Origin: Sordaria brevicollis
Lineage: Eukaryota > Ascomycota > Sordariomycetes > Sordariales > Sordariaceae
Length of the DNA: 64,000 nt
Reading direction: 5' to 3'
Assembly (NCBI GenBank): GCA_033439795.1
Contig: JAUTDP010000002.1
Coordinates: 4,154,001-4,218,000, forward strand
The notes below the pieces were generated by a model, which had not been told where the DNA came from, did not search any database, and saw only the letters and a program-made list of their open reading frames with translations. Shown piece by piece: positions 10,901-22,429 of this stretch (positions within the stretch are counted from its first letter, which is position 1; each line of letters begins with the position of its first letter). A program made the position numbers and the translations under genes.

Positions 10901-13000
10901 AAAAAATTAAATAAAATAAATAAATAGGATTTAAATTAAAAGGTATTAGTAAATTTCTACTTAAAAGATACTAAGGTCGAACCTCTTCTAAATACGATAT
11001 TCGAAGAAGAAACTCTAAATTCTTAGTAAAAAACCGCTTAAGAGATTAAGGCCGGGGATATTTACGAAATTATAAAGCCAGATAAAATAATTATCGACTT
11101 TATTATAAATTTATACCTAACGCCGCTAAATACCCCTCCTTCGTACGTAGTAACTTTATATACGGGTATTATATTAAATTAAATAATCGATAAATACTTT
11201 CGAAAATTAGAGTTATAAGAGAGTACCTTTTTAATAAGAAGATTATTATAATTAATAATAGAAATAATTATTAAAATAATTATAAAAGTAAAAGTATAAT
11301 AGTTATTAATTAAATATAGTAAATTAAATAATTTATATTATTGTAACCTCCCGGGGGTATTAAAGAATTATTACGACTTCGAGAATTACCCTCTTAGCGA
11401 AAAGTTTTATAAGGTAGAATGAGCTTACTTTAATAATTATAAGGATATAAGAATTTAGGTTGAAGTCGATTAAAATATCCCTTATACTAAAGGGAAATAA
11501 ATTTTTAATTATATATAGGTATATATTTATAAATTTAATAAAAATAATACTTTAAATAAGGTTAAAATTAGGTTAATAATCCGAAGAGATTAATAATGTA
11601 AAATAAACGCTAATATTTATATTTTTACCCTAGCGGGAAAATCCTTCCGAATTATCGTTATATTAATAATTCATTTTAATATAGAATTTATTTAATAGAA
11701 TATAATAAACGCCTTTATAAACGTTATAATCGATAAGGAAATTTATATATATATATTATTAAGATATTAAATAGAAGGAAAGGTTTTTAAATTATTAAAA
11801 GCGTTCTATAATTTCCGACGAGCCCTTTTATTATAGTAAAGGGAATTGAGCGGAACGTTTAAAGGTATAGGATTTGAAATTATTTTTAAGGATTTATATA
11901 TTATAAAGAAGGAGAGAGTATTTATATTATATTATATTAACGATATCGTTTTTATTTACTTAAAGGAATACGAAGATTAGGTTAAAGAATATATTAATTT
12001 ACTATAATTAAAATACTAATTAACCGGTAGTAAAGAATTATAATAGTTTTTAAGTATTGAAATTATTTATAACCGTAAGGTAGGAAAAATCTAACTATTT
12101 TAAAAAATTTATATTAAGAAGATTAATAAATTATTAAAATCTATTTATAAACCTACTATAGTATTAATAAAATAATAAGAATTATTACCCTTCGATAAAA
12201 TAACTAATTATATTAAAATTAGAAATTACTAAATTAACGTAGGCTTTATATTATACGCCGCTATTAATATACAATTAAATATAATTTTTTTAATTAATCG
12301 ATTAATTCGATTTAATTATAATCCTAATTTAGAATACTATAATATTAATAAGAAGGTTATTTATTACTTTCGTATAATTAAGGATTAGTATTTATATTAT
12401 AGAGGTAATAACCGATTCGAAGTAGCTTTAAACGCCTCGTTTGCCAATAATAAAATAAATTATAAAAGTTCCTAAGGATTTATAATTAAATTGTACGGTG
12501 GATTTATCTATTAGGGTACTACTAAATAAACTACTATCGTAACGTTAATAATAAAAGTAGAATTTTACACTATTAAGAAAATTGCTAAAAAAATACTATT
12601 TATTAACCGATTTATTAAAATTCTAAATATAAAATTATTTAATAACCCTATCCCTACTATAAAATATAATAATTAGTAAACTATTAAAGCACTTACTAAA
12701 GAGACTCCTACCTTTATTATTAAAATGAAGTATATCGATATTTATCGATATTAACTTCGAAAGGAAATTATTGAAAAGGAAACTTTCAAAATTAATTATT
12801 TAAAGACAAAGGAAATACTTACGGATAAATTAATAAAGGTATTTAACGTATTAGAATATAGGAGGTTTAGGGAGTTATTAAAAATATTTATAAAATTATT
12901 ACGGCCGGTTATAATAAATAATAATAAAAAGACTCTAGAAATAGAGGATTTAAATAAGTATTTAGGTATTATAATAGAAAAAGTAACAGTAAATTAATTA
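7938..13000 (+). pseudogene. copia gag-pol polyprotein, broken by RIP
   Basis: Read through RIP stops, the domains appear in order. Gag is at ~7985-9100. A CCHC knuckle lies near 9115-9170 (YKIYEKGLHFFKEY, its Cys changed to Tyr). The protease motif at ~9396 reads LNSGSSFYIF, from DSGSS with the catalytic Asp changed to Asn. A GAG-pre-integrase block with YPNP follows near 9845. The integrase ends with the NSRVERLRG motif near 10400. The RT core NAFINVIIDKEIYI lies near 11707 and its catalytic YIND (from YVDD) near 11930. RNase H is at ~12200-12960, ending with the copia signature IDIYRY, LRKEI and KTKEILTDKLIK. Many in-frame TAA/TAG mean no protein can be made. Confidence 0.93.
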
Positions 13001-13078
13001 AAAGGAATAGGAAATATATAAATAGCTTTACTCTCGACCCTAAAAGGGTAATCGAAACGGTCTTCGAGTAAAGGGGTA

Positions 13079-13272
13079 TATCAAATTCTAAGGTGGTATT
13101 CTAGACCAAAATAGTATAGACCAATATATAGTTGGTTAGCACTGCTAGCCACCCAGAAGGTTTTGGCAAATAAGGGATACCCCCAGCTCCCCCGATTAGA
13201 GCTCTAGAATCCTGTCCCCCACAGTTACACACAGATACACAGAATCAATCAATTCTCCCATACAATCTGACA
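13079..13272 (+). repeat. 3' LTR of the copia element (194 bp)
   Basis: The inner end is mutated (TATCAAATTC instead of TGTCAGATTC), while ~13150-13272 is intact and ends AATCTGACA. Followed by AACCT at 13273-13277. Confidence 0.95.
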
Positions 13273-13277
13273 AACCT

Positions 13278-14330
13278 TGACCCAAGGAGACTTAGGTCGG
13301 ATCTAGAATACTGGAGCCTGTGATTGGCTGCGACATAGTCTGGACCAATAGCATTGCACCAACTTAAAGCCAATCCGAAGGATCCGCGAGGACGGCGAAC
13401 GCACCAAGGGAAAAAGTGGAAAGTGAGAAAGTCAAAAGAGAAGAGAAAGAGGGAAGCCGAAGCGAAGAGACTCTGGCCGACATGACGAGAACGCTGACGA
13501 CAAGTTTTCAGAGTTTGGGAATAGTCTCAGTTCTCTTCAGTTAAAAAGCCCTCAGAAATGATGCTTTCCTGTGGCTCTCCGTCGTAATATTACAGCAACA
13601 CTATCAGGAGATCGGCCATCGTTTGCATCATTTCAGTGATCCGGGTAAATACCGTACTGAAAAATGTTGATCAGTGACGACAAGCCCCCCACTCAATGAC
13701 AGCCAACAGTGACATTTTTTTGTGGTTGGTGTGGTGATTTACAGAGGGAGTCCCTTTTTCACGAGTTTGGATACTGACCGAGGTGTGAAGGAAAGAGTGA
13801 AGAGCGCAAGACAAAGAATCGAGCCATTCTGTGGTTGCACCTTCTGCTTTCGTCCCTTCTCATTTCTCTCTCCCTCTTTTTTTTTCTTTTCGTTTTTCTT
13901 CAGGGTCTTTTCGGGCTCCTCTTTGGCTCCTTCCTGGATGGAGATGGACAAATGCAGGTGGGTTTTGAAAATGGATCTCTGCGAAGCTGGCTAGACTCGA
14001 ATTGGTCGAATGGAAGCGCACAGTTCAGCGAAAAATTCCCGAGGTTGCTCCACCATTTCGGAACCGTTCTTCAATTCCAAAACAAAGAGGCCCCACTGAG
14101 CAGAGAGAAGAGGAAAAAAAAAGCATCATGCCTGTCCATGCCTGGAAGAGAAGAAGGGCATTTGGACTAGTCTCAGTTCTTAGACCTACCTACCTCCGAA
14201 ACGGCACCCCCGGGCGCTGCCCCACCACCCCTACTCCAATACCCATACAACCAATTAGCGCCTAGGGATACCATTTTTGCGGTAGCAAGTCTGAGGCGAT
14301 TTTGTGCGATTTGGCCATAGGCGATAGAAA
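13278..14330. other. unmutated island with promoter-like sequence, no gene assigned
   Basis: About 1 kb of GC-balanced DNA between RIP domains. It holds a cluster of CCAAT-type motifs (ATTGGCT ~13324, CCAAT ~13345 and ~13371), a pyrimidine-rich tract at ~13845-13905, and purine-rich stretches around 13405-13460 and 14100-14150. The layout resembles a fungal promoter with CT-rich core. The frame around 13722-13994 is low-complexity and reads the CT tract as Phe/Ser, so it is not called. A downstream gene, if there was one, has been replaced by the RIP block starting at 14331. Confidence 0.45.
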
Positions 14331-14350
14331 AATACTCCCATAGGAGTAAA
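14331..14350. repeat. dispersed palindrome, copy at the RIP boundary
   Basis: AATACTCCCATAGGAGTAAA, close to the palindromic consensus TTTACTCCTATAGGAGTAAA. It lies exactly where GC-balanced DNA gives way to the large RIP block. Confidence 0.6.
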
Positions 14351-14375
14351 TTTTATTACCCTATTAAATTTATAT

Positions 14376-14395
14376 TTCCCTCCTATAGGAGTAAA
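14376..14395. repeat. dispersed palindrome, second copy
   Basis: TTCCCTCCTATAGGAGTAAA, 45 bp after the first copy, same orientation of the better-conserved half. Confidence 0.6.
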
Positions 14396-14399
14396 CCCT

Positions 14400-14700
14400 A
14401 ATACCTATCCTATATTAATATTATAATAATATTCGGTTCGTAATTATTTAATTATATTATCGTCTTTAGAAATTGTTAATAATTCCTTTTAATATTTATT
14501 ATAATTCCTACTAATTTTATTAAATTAGTTAATATTTACTTTCTATTTACCTAAACTTATATTCGAATTTTCTATTTTATATAGTATACTACTATTATAA
14601 ATAGGGGCTTATTTACCCTTATTATCCCTTACGCTACGTCCCGTAAATATATTTCCGTTATTGAATTAGGTATTAAATTTTAATGGGGTTAGTGGTAATT
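14400..14700 (-). pseudogene. RIP-broken coding remnant of unknown function (host piece A)
   Basis: The minus strand reads protein-like with few stops: NNGNIFTGRSVRDNKGK, then APIYNSSILYKIENSNISLG and SRNYNKY. No family recognised. The remaining ~270 bp up to 14971 hold no clear frame, only short minus-strand stretches. The fragment is cut by the Gypsy-1 insertion at 14972. Confidence 0.3.
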
Positions 14701-14971
14701 TTAGCTATTTTATTTATATTATTTAAGAATTTTGGTTTAGTATTTACCTTAGGAGCACTTTAAAAAATTTCTTCTATAATTAGGTTAATATTATTCGGAA
14801 GGATAATTAATTATTTAGCCTTTATACTAAATAATTAGTTATTACGTTATAAAATTAGGATATTCGTAAGGTTTTCCGTCGTTAAGGCGTTATAATATAA
14901 TTCGAAGACGAAAATAAATTATACGAATTTATTATATTTTAAAATAAATTTATTAATTTATTTAAATATAT

Positions 14972-15199
14972 TATTATGGGGCTAATGCCCGTGGCTGAGT
15001 TTGACTGGCACTGCCAGTCGGGCCGCTAGTCGCGGTCCTTGCCGCTACGGCAAGCGGAATAGCCCGTGCCCCAATCCTTAAAAAGATAGCTGGCTAATAC
15101 CGCCTAAAAGGCGCCTCCCTTCCTCCTTTTTCCTCTTTGTAGAACTTTATCGATTCGTTAAGACCTAATATTTATACTAATTATATTATACCCTTTATA
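14972..15199 (+). repeat. 5' LTR of Gypsy-1 (228 bp)
   Basis: The stretch ~14978-15110 is barely mutated, while its inner end is (ACCCTTTATA for GCCCCTTACA). Same length as 22153-22380. Confidence 0.95.
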
Positions 15200-15205
15200 T
15201 TAGGT

Positions 15206-16680
15206 TCTATTATTTAAAAAGCGGATAAAAAAAATAAATTTAATAAGCGGATAATAATTTTATAAGCGGAAGATTAATAGCTTTAAGCGCGGCCTTATAG
15301 TATTTTCAATACTATAATCGGATTTAACGATATAGATATTAACGATGCAAAGGAGTTTTACGATTCTTAAGACGGTATATTAAATAATAATAATAATAGC
15401 GAAGGCTTAATTAAAGGTTTAATTAAAACCTTTAAAAGTAGTGCGACCCTTAGGGATTATATTAAATCCCTTTTATTTAATATTACCCTTATTTTTAATA
15501 CTTTTACCCCCTATTTAAATTTCGGAATTATTAAATACTCTGTTTATAAAAAGAAGTCTCTTTTTAAGACCCTAATTAATAATAATTCCGATAATAATAC
15601 GAATTTAATTCTCCGTTGTAAAAAATAATTAAAATTCCCTAAATAAGACGGCTAATTTTATACCTTCGGTTTTTTTTTTAATAAATTTATTACGGTATAT
15701 AATAGTAATATTAAATAAAGATTTCGTAATAATTTAAATACCGCCTAATACGAAATTATTAATACGTTTTTTATTAAATATAATTAATAATTAAAGGGAT
15801 TTTAAACTATTATAATTATATATAATAAGGAAAACCCAATTGAATTCTTCGAATAAATTTATACGATCTTCGGTTCTTATTAGAATTAAAAGGCGGCTTT
15901 CGATAAATTCGCCTATATACGTTAAAAGGATAGCGAATTATTCGCTACCTTTTTAACCGATTTTAATAACGAAATATTTAAAATAGGTAATTATTTATAA
16001 GAGAATCCCGTTAAATTAGGTTATTTCCGCCGTATTCTTAATAAAAAAAAATATAATAAAATGTTTATAATTACCTTCTCTGACGATTATTACGAATATT
16101 TTAAATAATTTTAGTACTATATATTTAAATACGAATAAATAATAGAATTTAAGAAAGATTATTATCGATATTAACGTAATTGAAAAAGTAAAATTAAAAA
16201 TAATAGGCTTTACGTCCTTAACGCTACTTCTATTAATTATCCTACCGTTTTTTATACCCTATATATTATACCCCGTTTTATTCTTATAATTTCTACCTAA
16301 TATTTAATCGATGTAAATGGAAATATTATTATAGGTATTATACGTATAATTTATAATTGAAGTAGACGAGGCCGAAGTGGCTTTAATATAAGCGTTTTTA
16401 CTTCCGCTTTTATTAAGCGCGTTAAATAAGTATTGGATAAAGAACGTTAATATCGTCGAAATAATAACCTATATATACGTTATAACGCCTCCGGATATTG
16501 TATTTTAGCCTATCCGTACCGGCTAGTTATTCCCCCTTCTTTTAGTAGAATATATATTTAAATTACCGTTACCGAAGTTTTTCCGCTTTTAAAAAACGAT
16601 AATAATAACGAAATTTATAATTCTACCCCCGAATAATAAATAAAAGCTTAATTTTAATATAAAATCGGGCCCTAAAGTTA
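15206..16680 (+). pseudogene. Gypsy-1 gag, broken by RIP
   Basis: Plus-strand capsid-type region with many RIP stops. Near 16465-16530 the frame reads NNLYIRYNASGYCILAYPYR, which fits a retroviral CCHC knuckle with two Cys and one His changed to Tyr. Position upstream of the protease/RT and the knuckle support gag. Reading the interior exactly is not possible because of the stops. Confidence 0.75.
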
Positions 16681-16689
16681 GAAATAGAA

Positions 16690-19600
16690 GTATTAAGTAA
16701 AATAGAGGATTTTAAATTAAAAATAGAAGTAGAACCTACTTTAATTCTATTTATTATTAATAATCGTAATTTATTCTATATTTTTATTAATAAAGGTTAT
16801 TAATATTATACTATAATTAGTAAAAAAATTATTAAAGAATTTTAAATCCTAATTATCCTTATTCTATTTTATATTATAAAAGGAGCGTTTATTACTATAG
16901 AGGGAACTTCTATTTAAAGTATAATCCGATTTTTAACCGAAGTAAATAATTATATTTATTTTATTTACGATTATATTATTCTATTATTCGAATTCCCTAT
17001 TATATTAAGTAAATTTTAATTTAAAATTATATAAATATACTCCGTCCTTTACGAAAAGCGCCTATTTATAAGCGTTATTAATTATTAAATTCTTTATATT
17101 AATAGAAAATAGGTATTTAATATACTATTTATTACCGATTTAAAGTCTATTATATATATTTTAATTACTACATTCGTAAATTACGTACGTAAATTAAGAA
17201 AGGAATTCGGTAATTGAATAATTAAAGAAATTATTTTCGTAATTAATTTAAAGGACGTCGAGAAGGCGTTAAAATTAAAGAAAGTATATACTAAAATAGA
17301 ATTAAAGGCGAAGATTTTTAAAAAATACTATAATTTAATACTATTTTAAATAAAAAAGAACGCTAATAAATTGAACCTTTATTATCCCGGCGTAAATTAT
17401 AAAATTGTAATTAAAAAGGATAAAAATAGTAAAGAATTCCCTATTCTATTCGGACCGCTTTATAATATAATAAAGGAAGAGTTTTTAATTCTTAAGAAAA
17501 TATTAAAAGATTTATTAAATAAAAGGTTTATTCGAATTAATAGTTTAGAAGTAGAGGCCTTAATTTTATTTATATATAAACCTAAAGGTAAACTCCGCTT
17601 TTATTATAATTATTACGCATTTAACGCTATTACGAAAACGGACCGTTACTTATTATCATTAATTAAAGATACGTTCTATATTTTAAAAGGAATAAAATAA
17701 TATATTAAAATAGATATTATATAAACTTTCTATAAAATTCGTATAATAGAAGGAAAGGAGGGGAAGATAATATTTCGGACGTAATATAAGTTATTCGAAT
17801 AATTAATTATATTATTTAAATTAAATAACGCGCTAGTTATATTTTAACGGTATATTAATTATATCCTCTATAATTATTTAAATACGTTTTATACCGCCTA
17901 TATAAACGACGTATTTATTTATTCCTCTAATTCTTTAAAAAATTATAAATAAAAAGTATATTTAATCTTTACTAAATTATTAAAAGCCGGCTTTTATTTA
18001 AATTTAAATAAGTACGAATTTAATATAAAGAAGGTTAAGTATTTAAATTTTATTATTTATACCGGCGTCGGCGTATAAATTAACCCCGAAAAAATTAAAG
18101 CAATTTTAGATTAATTTCCCCCTACTTTTTAAAAGGGTATATAAAGCTTTTTAAAATTTATTAATTATTATTATATATTTATTCCTTAATTTTTAAAAGT
18201 AATTACCCCCCTATTAAAATTAATTAATAAAAGGGTTATTTTTAAATGGATTAAGGAGTGTAAGAGCGCCTTTTAATTTTTAAAAACTTTATTTATAAGA
18301 ATTCCAATCCTAACGGAATTTAATTCGGATAAAAAAATATTTTTAGAAACGGATTATAGTAAATTTACTTTAGGCGGAATTATTTCCTAAAAATTAAACG
18401 AAAATAATAAAAATATAATCCGTGAAATTATAAATTTCTATTTTTAGAAATTTAACTTTACCGAATAAAATTACTTTATTTATAATAAAGAAATATTTAT
18501 TATTATTAATTATTTAGAATAATAATTAGCGGAATTATAGAATTGTAAATTATTTACTATTTTAACGGATTATCGAAACTTCGAATATTTTATAAAATTA
18601 AAGAAATTTTTAAAATAATAAGCGTAGTAGGCGGAATATTTTTCCCGGTTTAATTTTTAAATCGAATATAAACTTAATAAAAACGGAATAATTTTTAATA
18701 CCCTCTTTCGATGAAATTAAAATATATTTACAAATTAAAACCGTAAAGCGTAGGATATTTAAATAATATTAAACTCCGCTCTTAGGAATTATATTCCATT
18801 TTGTATTTCGGCGGCCTAGGTAATTTATTTAAGGAGGGAGGGTATAAACGTATTTAAAAATTCGGATTTATAATAATTTTAATTATAGACGGAATTTTAT
18901 AATTCCTTATATTAATAAGTAAAAGAAGTTATCCTTTATAACGATTACTACTTCGATTTATTTTTAAAATTTAAAATTTAAATTGCGGATTATTTTATTA
19001 ATTCCCTCGGTTACTTTCGTTATTAAAACTGTCTTTAAATATTAAAAGCCCCCGTATATATTAAATTCGAATTAATTATATTATTTAATATTAATTAACG
19101 TTTTAACGTCCCTTATACTATTTTAATTTAAATTATTTATAATTCGTATATATTAGGATATTTTAATAAAGAAGGTATTATTATAATACTCTTTCGGTAT
19201 TTTTATTAGCCTTTTTTTAATTTTTACGTCCGATAATTCTTTTATAATTATTATACCTATAATTTTACGAAAGTTTAGAAAGAATAAAAGAAAAGCCTCC
19301 TACGTTTATTATTAATCCCGGAATAATTTAATAAAAATATATAAATAAATTTTATTATTAATTTTGTAAAGTTTAATAATAATATTTATTTTTAAATTAT
19401 AAAAGATAAATTTAGTAAAATTATATTCTTTAAGCCTATACCTTTTATAGAAGCCGAATTTTACGCCGAGCGTTTCTTCTAATATTTTATTCGCTATTAC
19501 GGTTTTTTAAAATCTATTATTAATAATCGTAATTCTAATTAAATTAACCGTTTTTAAATTAAATTATATAAATTCCTAAATATTAAATATTTATTTAATA

Positions 19601-20555
19601 CTATTTACTACCTATAGATCGATAGAGGCCCGGAGCGTATAAATTAGGAAATTTATACTTATTTATATATAATTATTAATTATGTTTAAAATAATTGGAA
19701 TAAATAATACCTTATAGTATAATTGGCTATAAATAACCGGATTAATATTTCGATAAGTATATTTCCGTTCTTCGCTACCTATAAATTCGACCCTAAATTC
19801 CCGGTTTCTATAATCGAAAACCCCTCCAATCGTTAACTTTTATTCTTATCCTTTAAAAAGCGGGCTTAAGAATTTGTTAAAAAACTATAATAAATTACAG
19901 ATTTATATTAAATTATTATAACGGCTATTATTTAAAAATAAAAGAAATTCGCTAATTATAATTAATAACCTATAGAACGTTTCGTAATTGGAAATAAAGT
20001 TTAATTTAATTTTAAGAATTATATTATTAATTGCTTAAAAAAGAAGTTCGATTAACTTTATACGAAATATACTATTTCGAAAATATTATTTCCCTATATA
20101 ATTAAATTATCTGGGCTTCTTTATATTATTTATAACGTTTTTTATATTAATTTTTTATATAAAATTATTAATAACCTTCTCTTTAAATAAAAGTTCATCG
20201 ACGAATAGCCTCCGGCTATTAAAATTAAAAGAGAATTGGAATATTAAATAAAAGAAATTCTCTACGTTAATATTATTAAAAGGAAAAGAGGCCTAATAAA
20301 AGAGATTTTAATTAAATAGAAGGAATATTAAAATTTAATATAAAAACCGCTAAAAAATTTTAAAAATATTATTGCCTTAAATGAATTTAAAATTTAATAT
20401 AATTTAATTGCGGATAATAACGGTTTAATCGACCGGTATATTAAGAAATTTTTATAAAAAGTTATAAGTAGGGCGAAATATATTACGAACGGAATAAGGG
20501 ATTTTTAAACGCGGATTAAAATAAATAATAAATTAATTAAAGCGGAATTTTAATG
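16690..20555 (+). pseudogene. Gypsy-1 pol with C-terminal chromodomain, broken by RIP
   Basis: The protease remnant is near 16770. RT starts around 17371 (LYYPGVNYKIVIKKDKNSKE, then YKPKGKLRFYYNYYAFNAI), an open stretch without stops to 17697. The catalytic motif near 17896 is YINDVFIYS, from YIDD. RNase H begins near 18350 with ETDYSKFTLGG. The integrase lies at ~18950-19760, with INNRNSN from the SDRGS-type Asp motif and QTD-type and ERINQEIYTY motifs near 19620. The C-terminus at ~20215-20395 reads IDE, PPAIKIKRELEY, IKEILYVNIIKRKRG and LIKXKEY, a chromodomain (YxVEEIL...LVKWKGY...WEP). Chromodomains of this type bind methylated H3K9, so the element probably targeted heterochromatin. Inactive. 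Confidence 0.9.
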
Positions 20556-20889
20556 AAATTAATAATTAATTTAATCTAAATACCTTTTATTAAATTATCT
20601 TCTATTATTTTTAATATAAATTCTTTAATAATAATTTCCTCCTTTTCTTTATAATCGGATATATAAATATTAATAAAGTTATAAATGTTTAAAAGTTTAT
20701 AGGCGCGGTAGCGAAAAGTAAAAGGCGTAAAACGGTAATTTTTTAAACGCGAAAGTTTAACGGTAATAAAAAAAAAGAGAATAAAAGGCGGATATTATAT
20801 TTGGGGCGGATATTTAAAGGGAAACGTTATACTTCTTATTATTTAAATTTATTATATTATTTTTTATTACTTCCTTTAATTTCCTTTCC

Positions 20890-21960
20890 CTTTTTTTTTT
20901 TTTTTACCGATAGGGGCTATATAATAATAGCTTCTTTAATAACGGCGGTAATAATAATAATAATAATATTAACGGCGGTAATATTAGCGGCGGCGGTTTT
21001 AATATCGGTAGTGCGGGTATTATAATCTTCGATTAAATAGTTAAAATCCGCGTATTAATTAATTATTTACTTTACCTTCTTTATATTAATTATTAAATTA
21101 AATAATTATTCCTTAAGATTTTCGAATTTACGGATTCGTTCTTTAAAAGTTTAAATTTCTATAATATTAACCAAATTATCGGTAATCCTAATAAAAGAAA
21201 AAGGCTCCGCGGGAGGCGCTTTAGCGGTAACCCGATTAATAAAATTATTAAATCGTATTAGTAATTTAAGGAACTGTTAAATAAAAAAAGAAAAGAAATT
21301 TATATAAGAATAAAATTTTATTTTTTTAGGATTTAAAATCCTAATAAGATTTTAAATACGGCAAAATAACCGTCGCGGGCGTTTTTAAATATATACCTTT
21401 TAATATATTAGGCTTTAAAAGTAGATTAAATTTAAATAAAAATAGGTTCGTAGCCTTTACAGGCGTATTAATAAAATAAATATATAGAAATAGAGGAGCC
21501 CTTATTAAATATAATATAATTATACCCGTTAATTAAATAATTTTTATATTAAGAATTTTAGGGTTCGGCCTCGAATATAACGTATTCGTAAATATCGTTA
21601 GGAATAAATTTACTAATTACGTTAGCGGTAGTAATATTAGGCCGAATTTAATAGGGTTTCGGCGGAATAGTAAGTTTAAGAGTAGCGATTTTAGTAGCGC
21701 CTTTATTATAATAAAAGGCGGGAATTAGAGTAGGCGGCGGGGTAGGCGAATTAATAACTTTTTATAAGGTTAGGAATTTGTAGAAGAATTCGAATTAAAT
21801 AACGGTAATAGGGGTATTTATTTTAACGGCGATTAATTAATAATTAATTAATACGCCTATAAAAGGATTAATAGGAGGGATAATAATAATAATAATAATA
21901 TTAAAAATAATAAAAGTAATAGGGATACGTTTAGTACGCGTTAATAGGAGTGCGCGCTAT
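20890..21960 (-). pseudogene. antisense gene remnant between pol and 3' LTR of Gypsy-1
   Basis: Minus-strand frames with few, RIP-type stops cover most of the 1.6 kb between pol and the 3' LTR. The first part (~21720-21310) is Pro/Thr-rich, then reads ISKFIPNDIYEYVIFEAEP and NARDGYFAVFKILLGF. A second frame (~21240-20910) reads TAKAPPAEPFSFIRITDNLV, TFKERIRKFENLKE and DYNTRTTDIKTAAANITAV, resembling a coiled coil. The two parts would be joined by an intron or frameshift near 21290. The plus strand is also partly open, so strand is not certain. No family recognised; it would be transcribed tail-to-tail with pol. Confidence 0.42.
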
Positions 21961-22131
21961 TTAATATTTACGGTTTTAATTATTCGATAAATTAAAGGAG
22001 GAAAGAGGAAAGGGAGAGAAAAAGAAGGAGAAACGCGGGGTATATATTGGAAGTACGCGTAATAGTAGCCTATTGTCTAATATTTAGGGTCTACGTAATT
22101 ATATACTTATTTATATATAATATTTCTAATT

Positions 22132-22148
22132 GGGGGAAAAAGGGGAGG
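22132..22148 (+). other. polypurine tract of Gypsy-1
   Basis: Seventeen uninterrupted purines, GGGGGAAAAAGGGGAGG, four bases before the 3' LTR: the expected primer site for plus-strand DNA synthesis in an LTR retroelement. Confidence 0.85.
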
Positions 22149-22152
22149 TTAA

Positions 22153-22380
22153 TATTATAGGGCTAATACCCGTAATTGAATTTAATTAATACTATTAATC
22201 GGGCCGCCAGTCGCGGTCTTTATTACTACGGTAAGCGGAGTAGCTTATACCCTAATCCTTAAAAGGATAGTTAGCTAATGCTACCTAAAGGGCGCCTCCC
22301 TTCCTCCCTTTTCCTCTTCGTAAAACCTTATCGATTCGTTAAGACCCAGCATCTGTGCTAATTATACTGTGCCCCTTACA
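22153..22380 (+). repeat. 3' LTR of Gypsy-1 (228 bp)
   Basis: The inner end is mutated (TATTATAGGG), while the outer ~45 bp (AGACCCAGCATCTGTGC onwards to GCCCCTTACA) is intact. Followed by TATAT. Confidence 0.95.
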
Positions 22381-22429
22381 TATATTAACTTCTTTTTATC
22401 CTTTACTAAGTAAAATAGCGCCTTTTATA

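Larger units (their letters stand above)
7726..13272 (+). mobile_element. complete Ty1/copia LTR retrotransposon, RIP-inactivated
   Basis: Two 194-bp direct LTRs (7726-7919 and 13079-13272) begin TGTCAGATT and end AATCTGACA in unmutated form. The element is flanked by the 5-bp target duplication AACCT (7721-7725 and 13273-13277). A purine-rich tract (GAGTAAAGGGG, ~13066-13076) precedes the 3' LTR. The order gag, protease, integrase, RT, RNase H, with integrase before RT, defines copia. The outer halves of the two LTRs kept their original bases while the interior is heavily C-to-T and G-to-A mutated. Confidence 0.96.
14972..22380 (+). mobile_element. Gypsy-1: complete Ty3/gypsy chromovirus, RIP-inactivated
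   Basis: 228-bp LTRs at 14972-15199 and 22153-22380, with ends inferred as TGTTATGGGGC and GCCCCTTACA. Target duplication TATAT at 14967-14971 and 22381-22385. A strong polypurine tract (GGGGGAAAAAGGGGAGG, 22132-22148) sits just before the 3' LTR and fixes the plus orientation. It carries gag with a zinc knuckle, protease, RT, RNase H, integrase and a chromodomain. About 1.6 kb of extra sequence lies between pol and the 3' LTR. Confidence 0.95.

Noticed and set aside
13722..14265. Four overlapping frames in the second island
   Set aside because: They translate the CT tract as Phe/Ser and its complement as Lys/Glu; no start context, intron or family supports them.
20801..21025. Plus-strand hydrophobic 74-codon frame in Gypsy-1
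   Set aside because: Shadow of the charged, coiled-coil-like minus-strand remnant.
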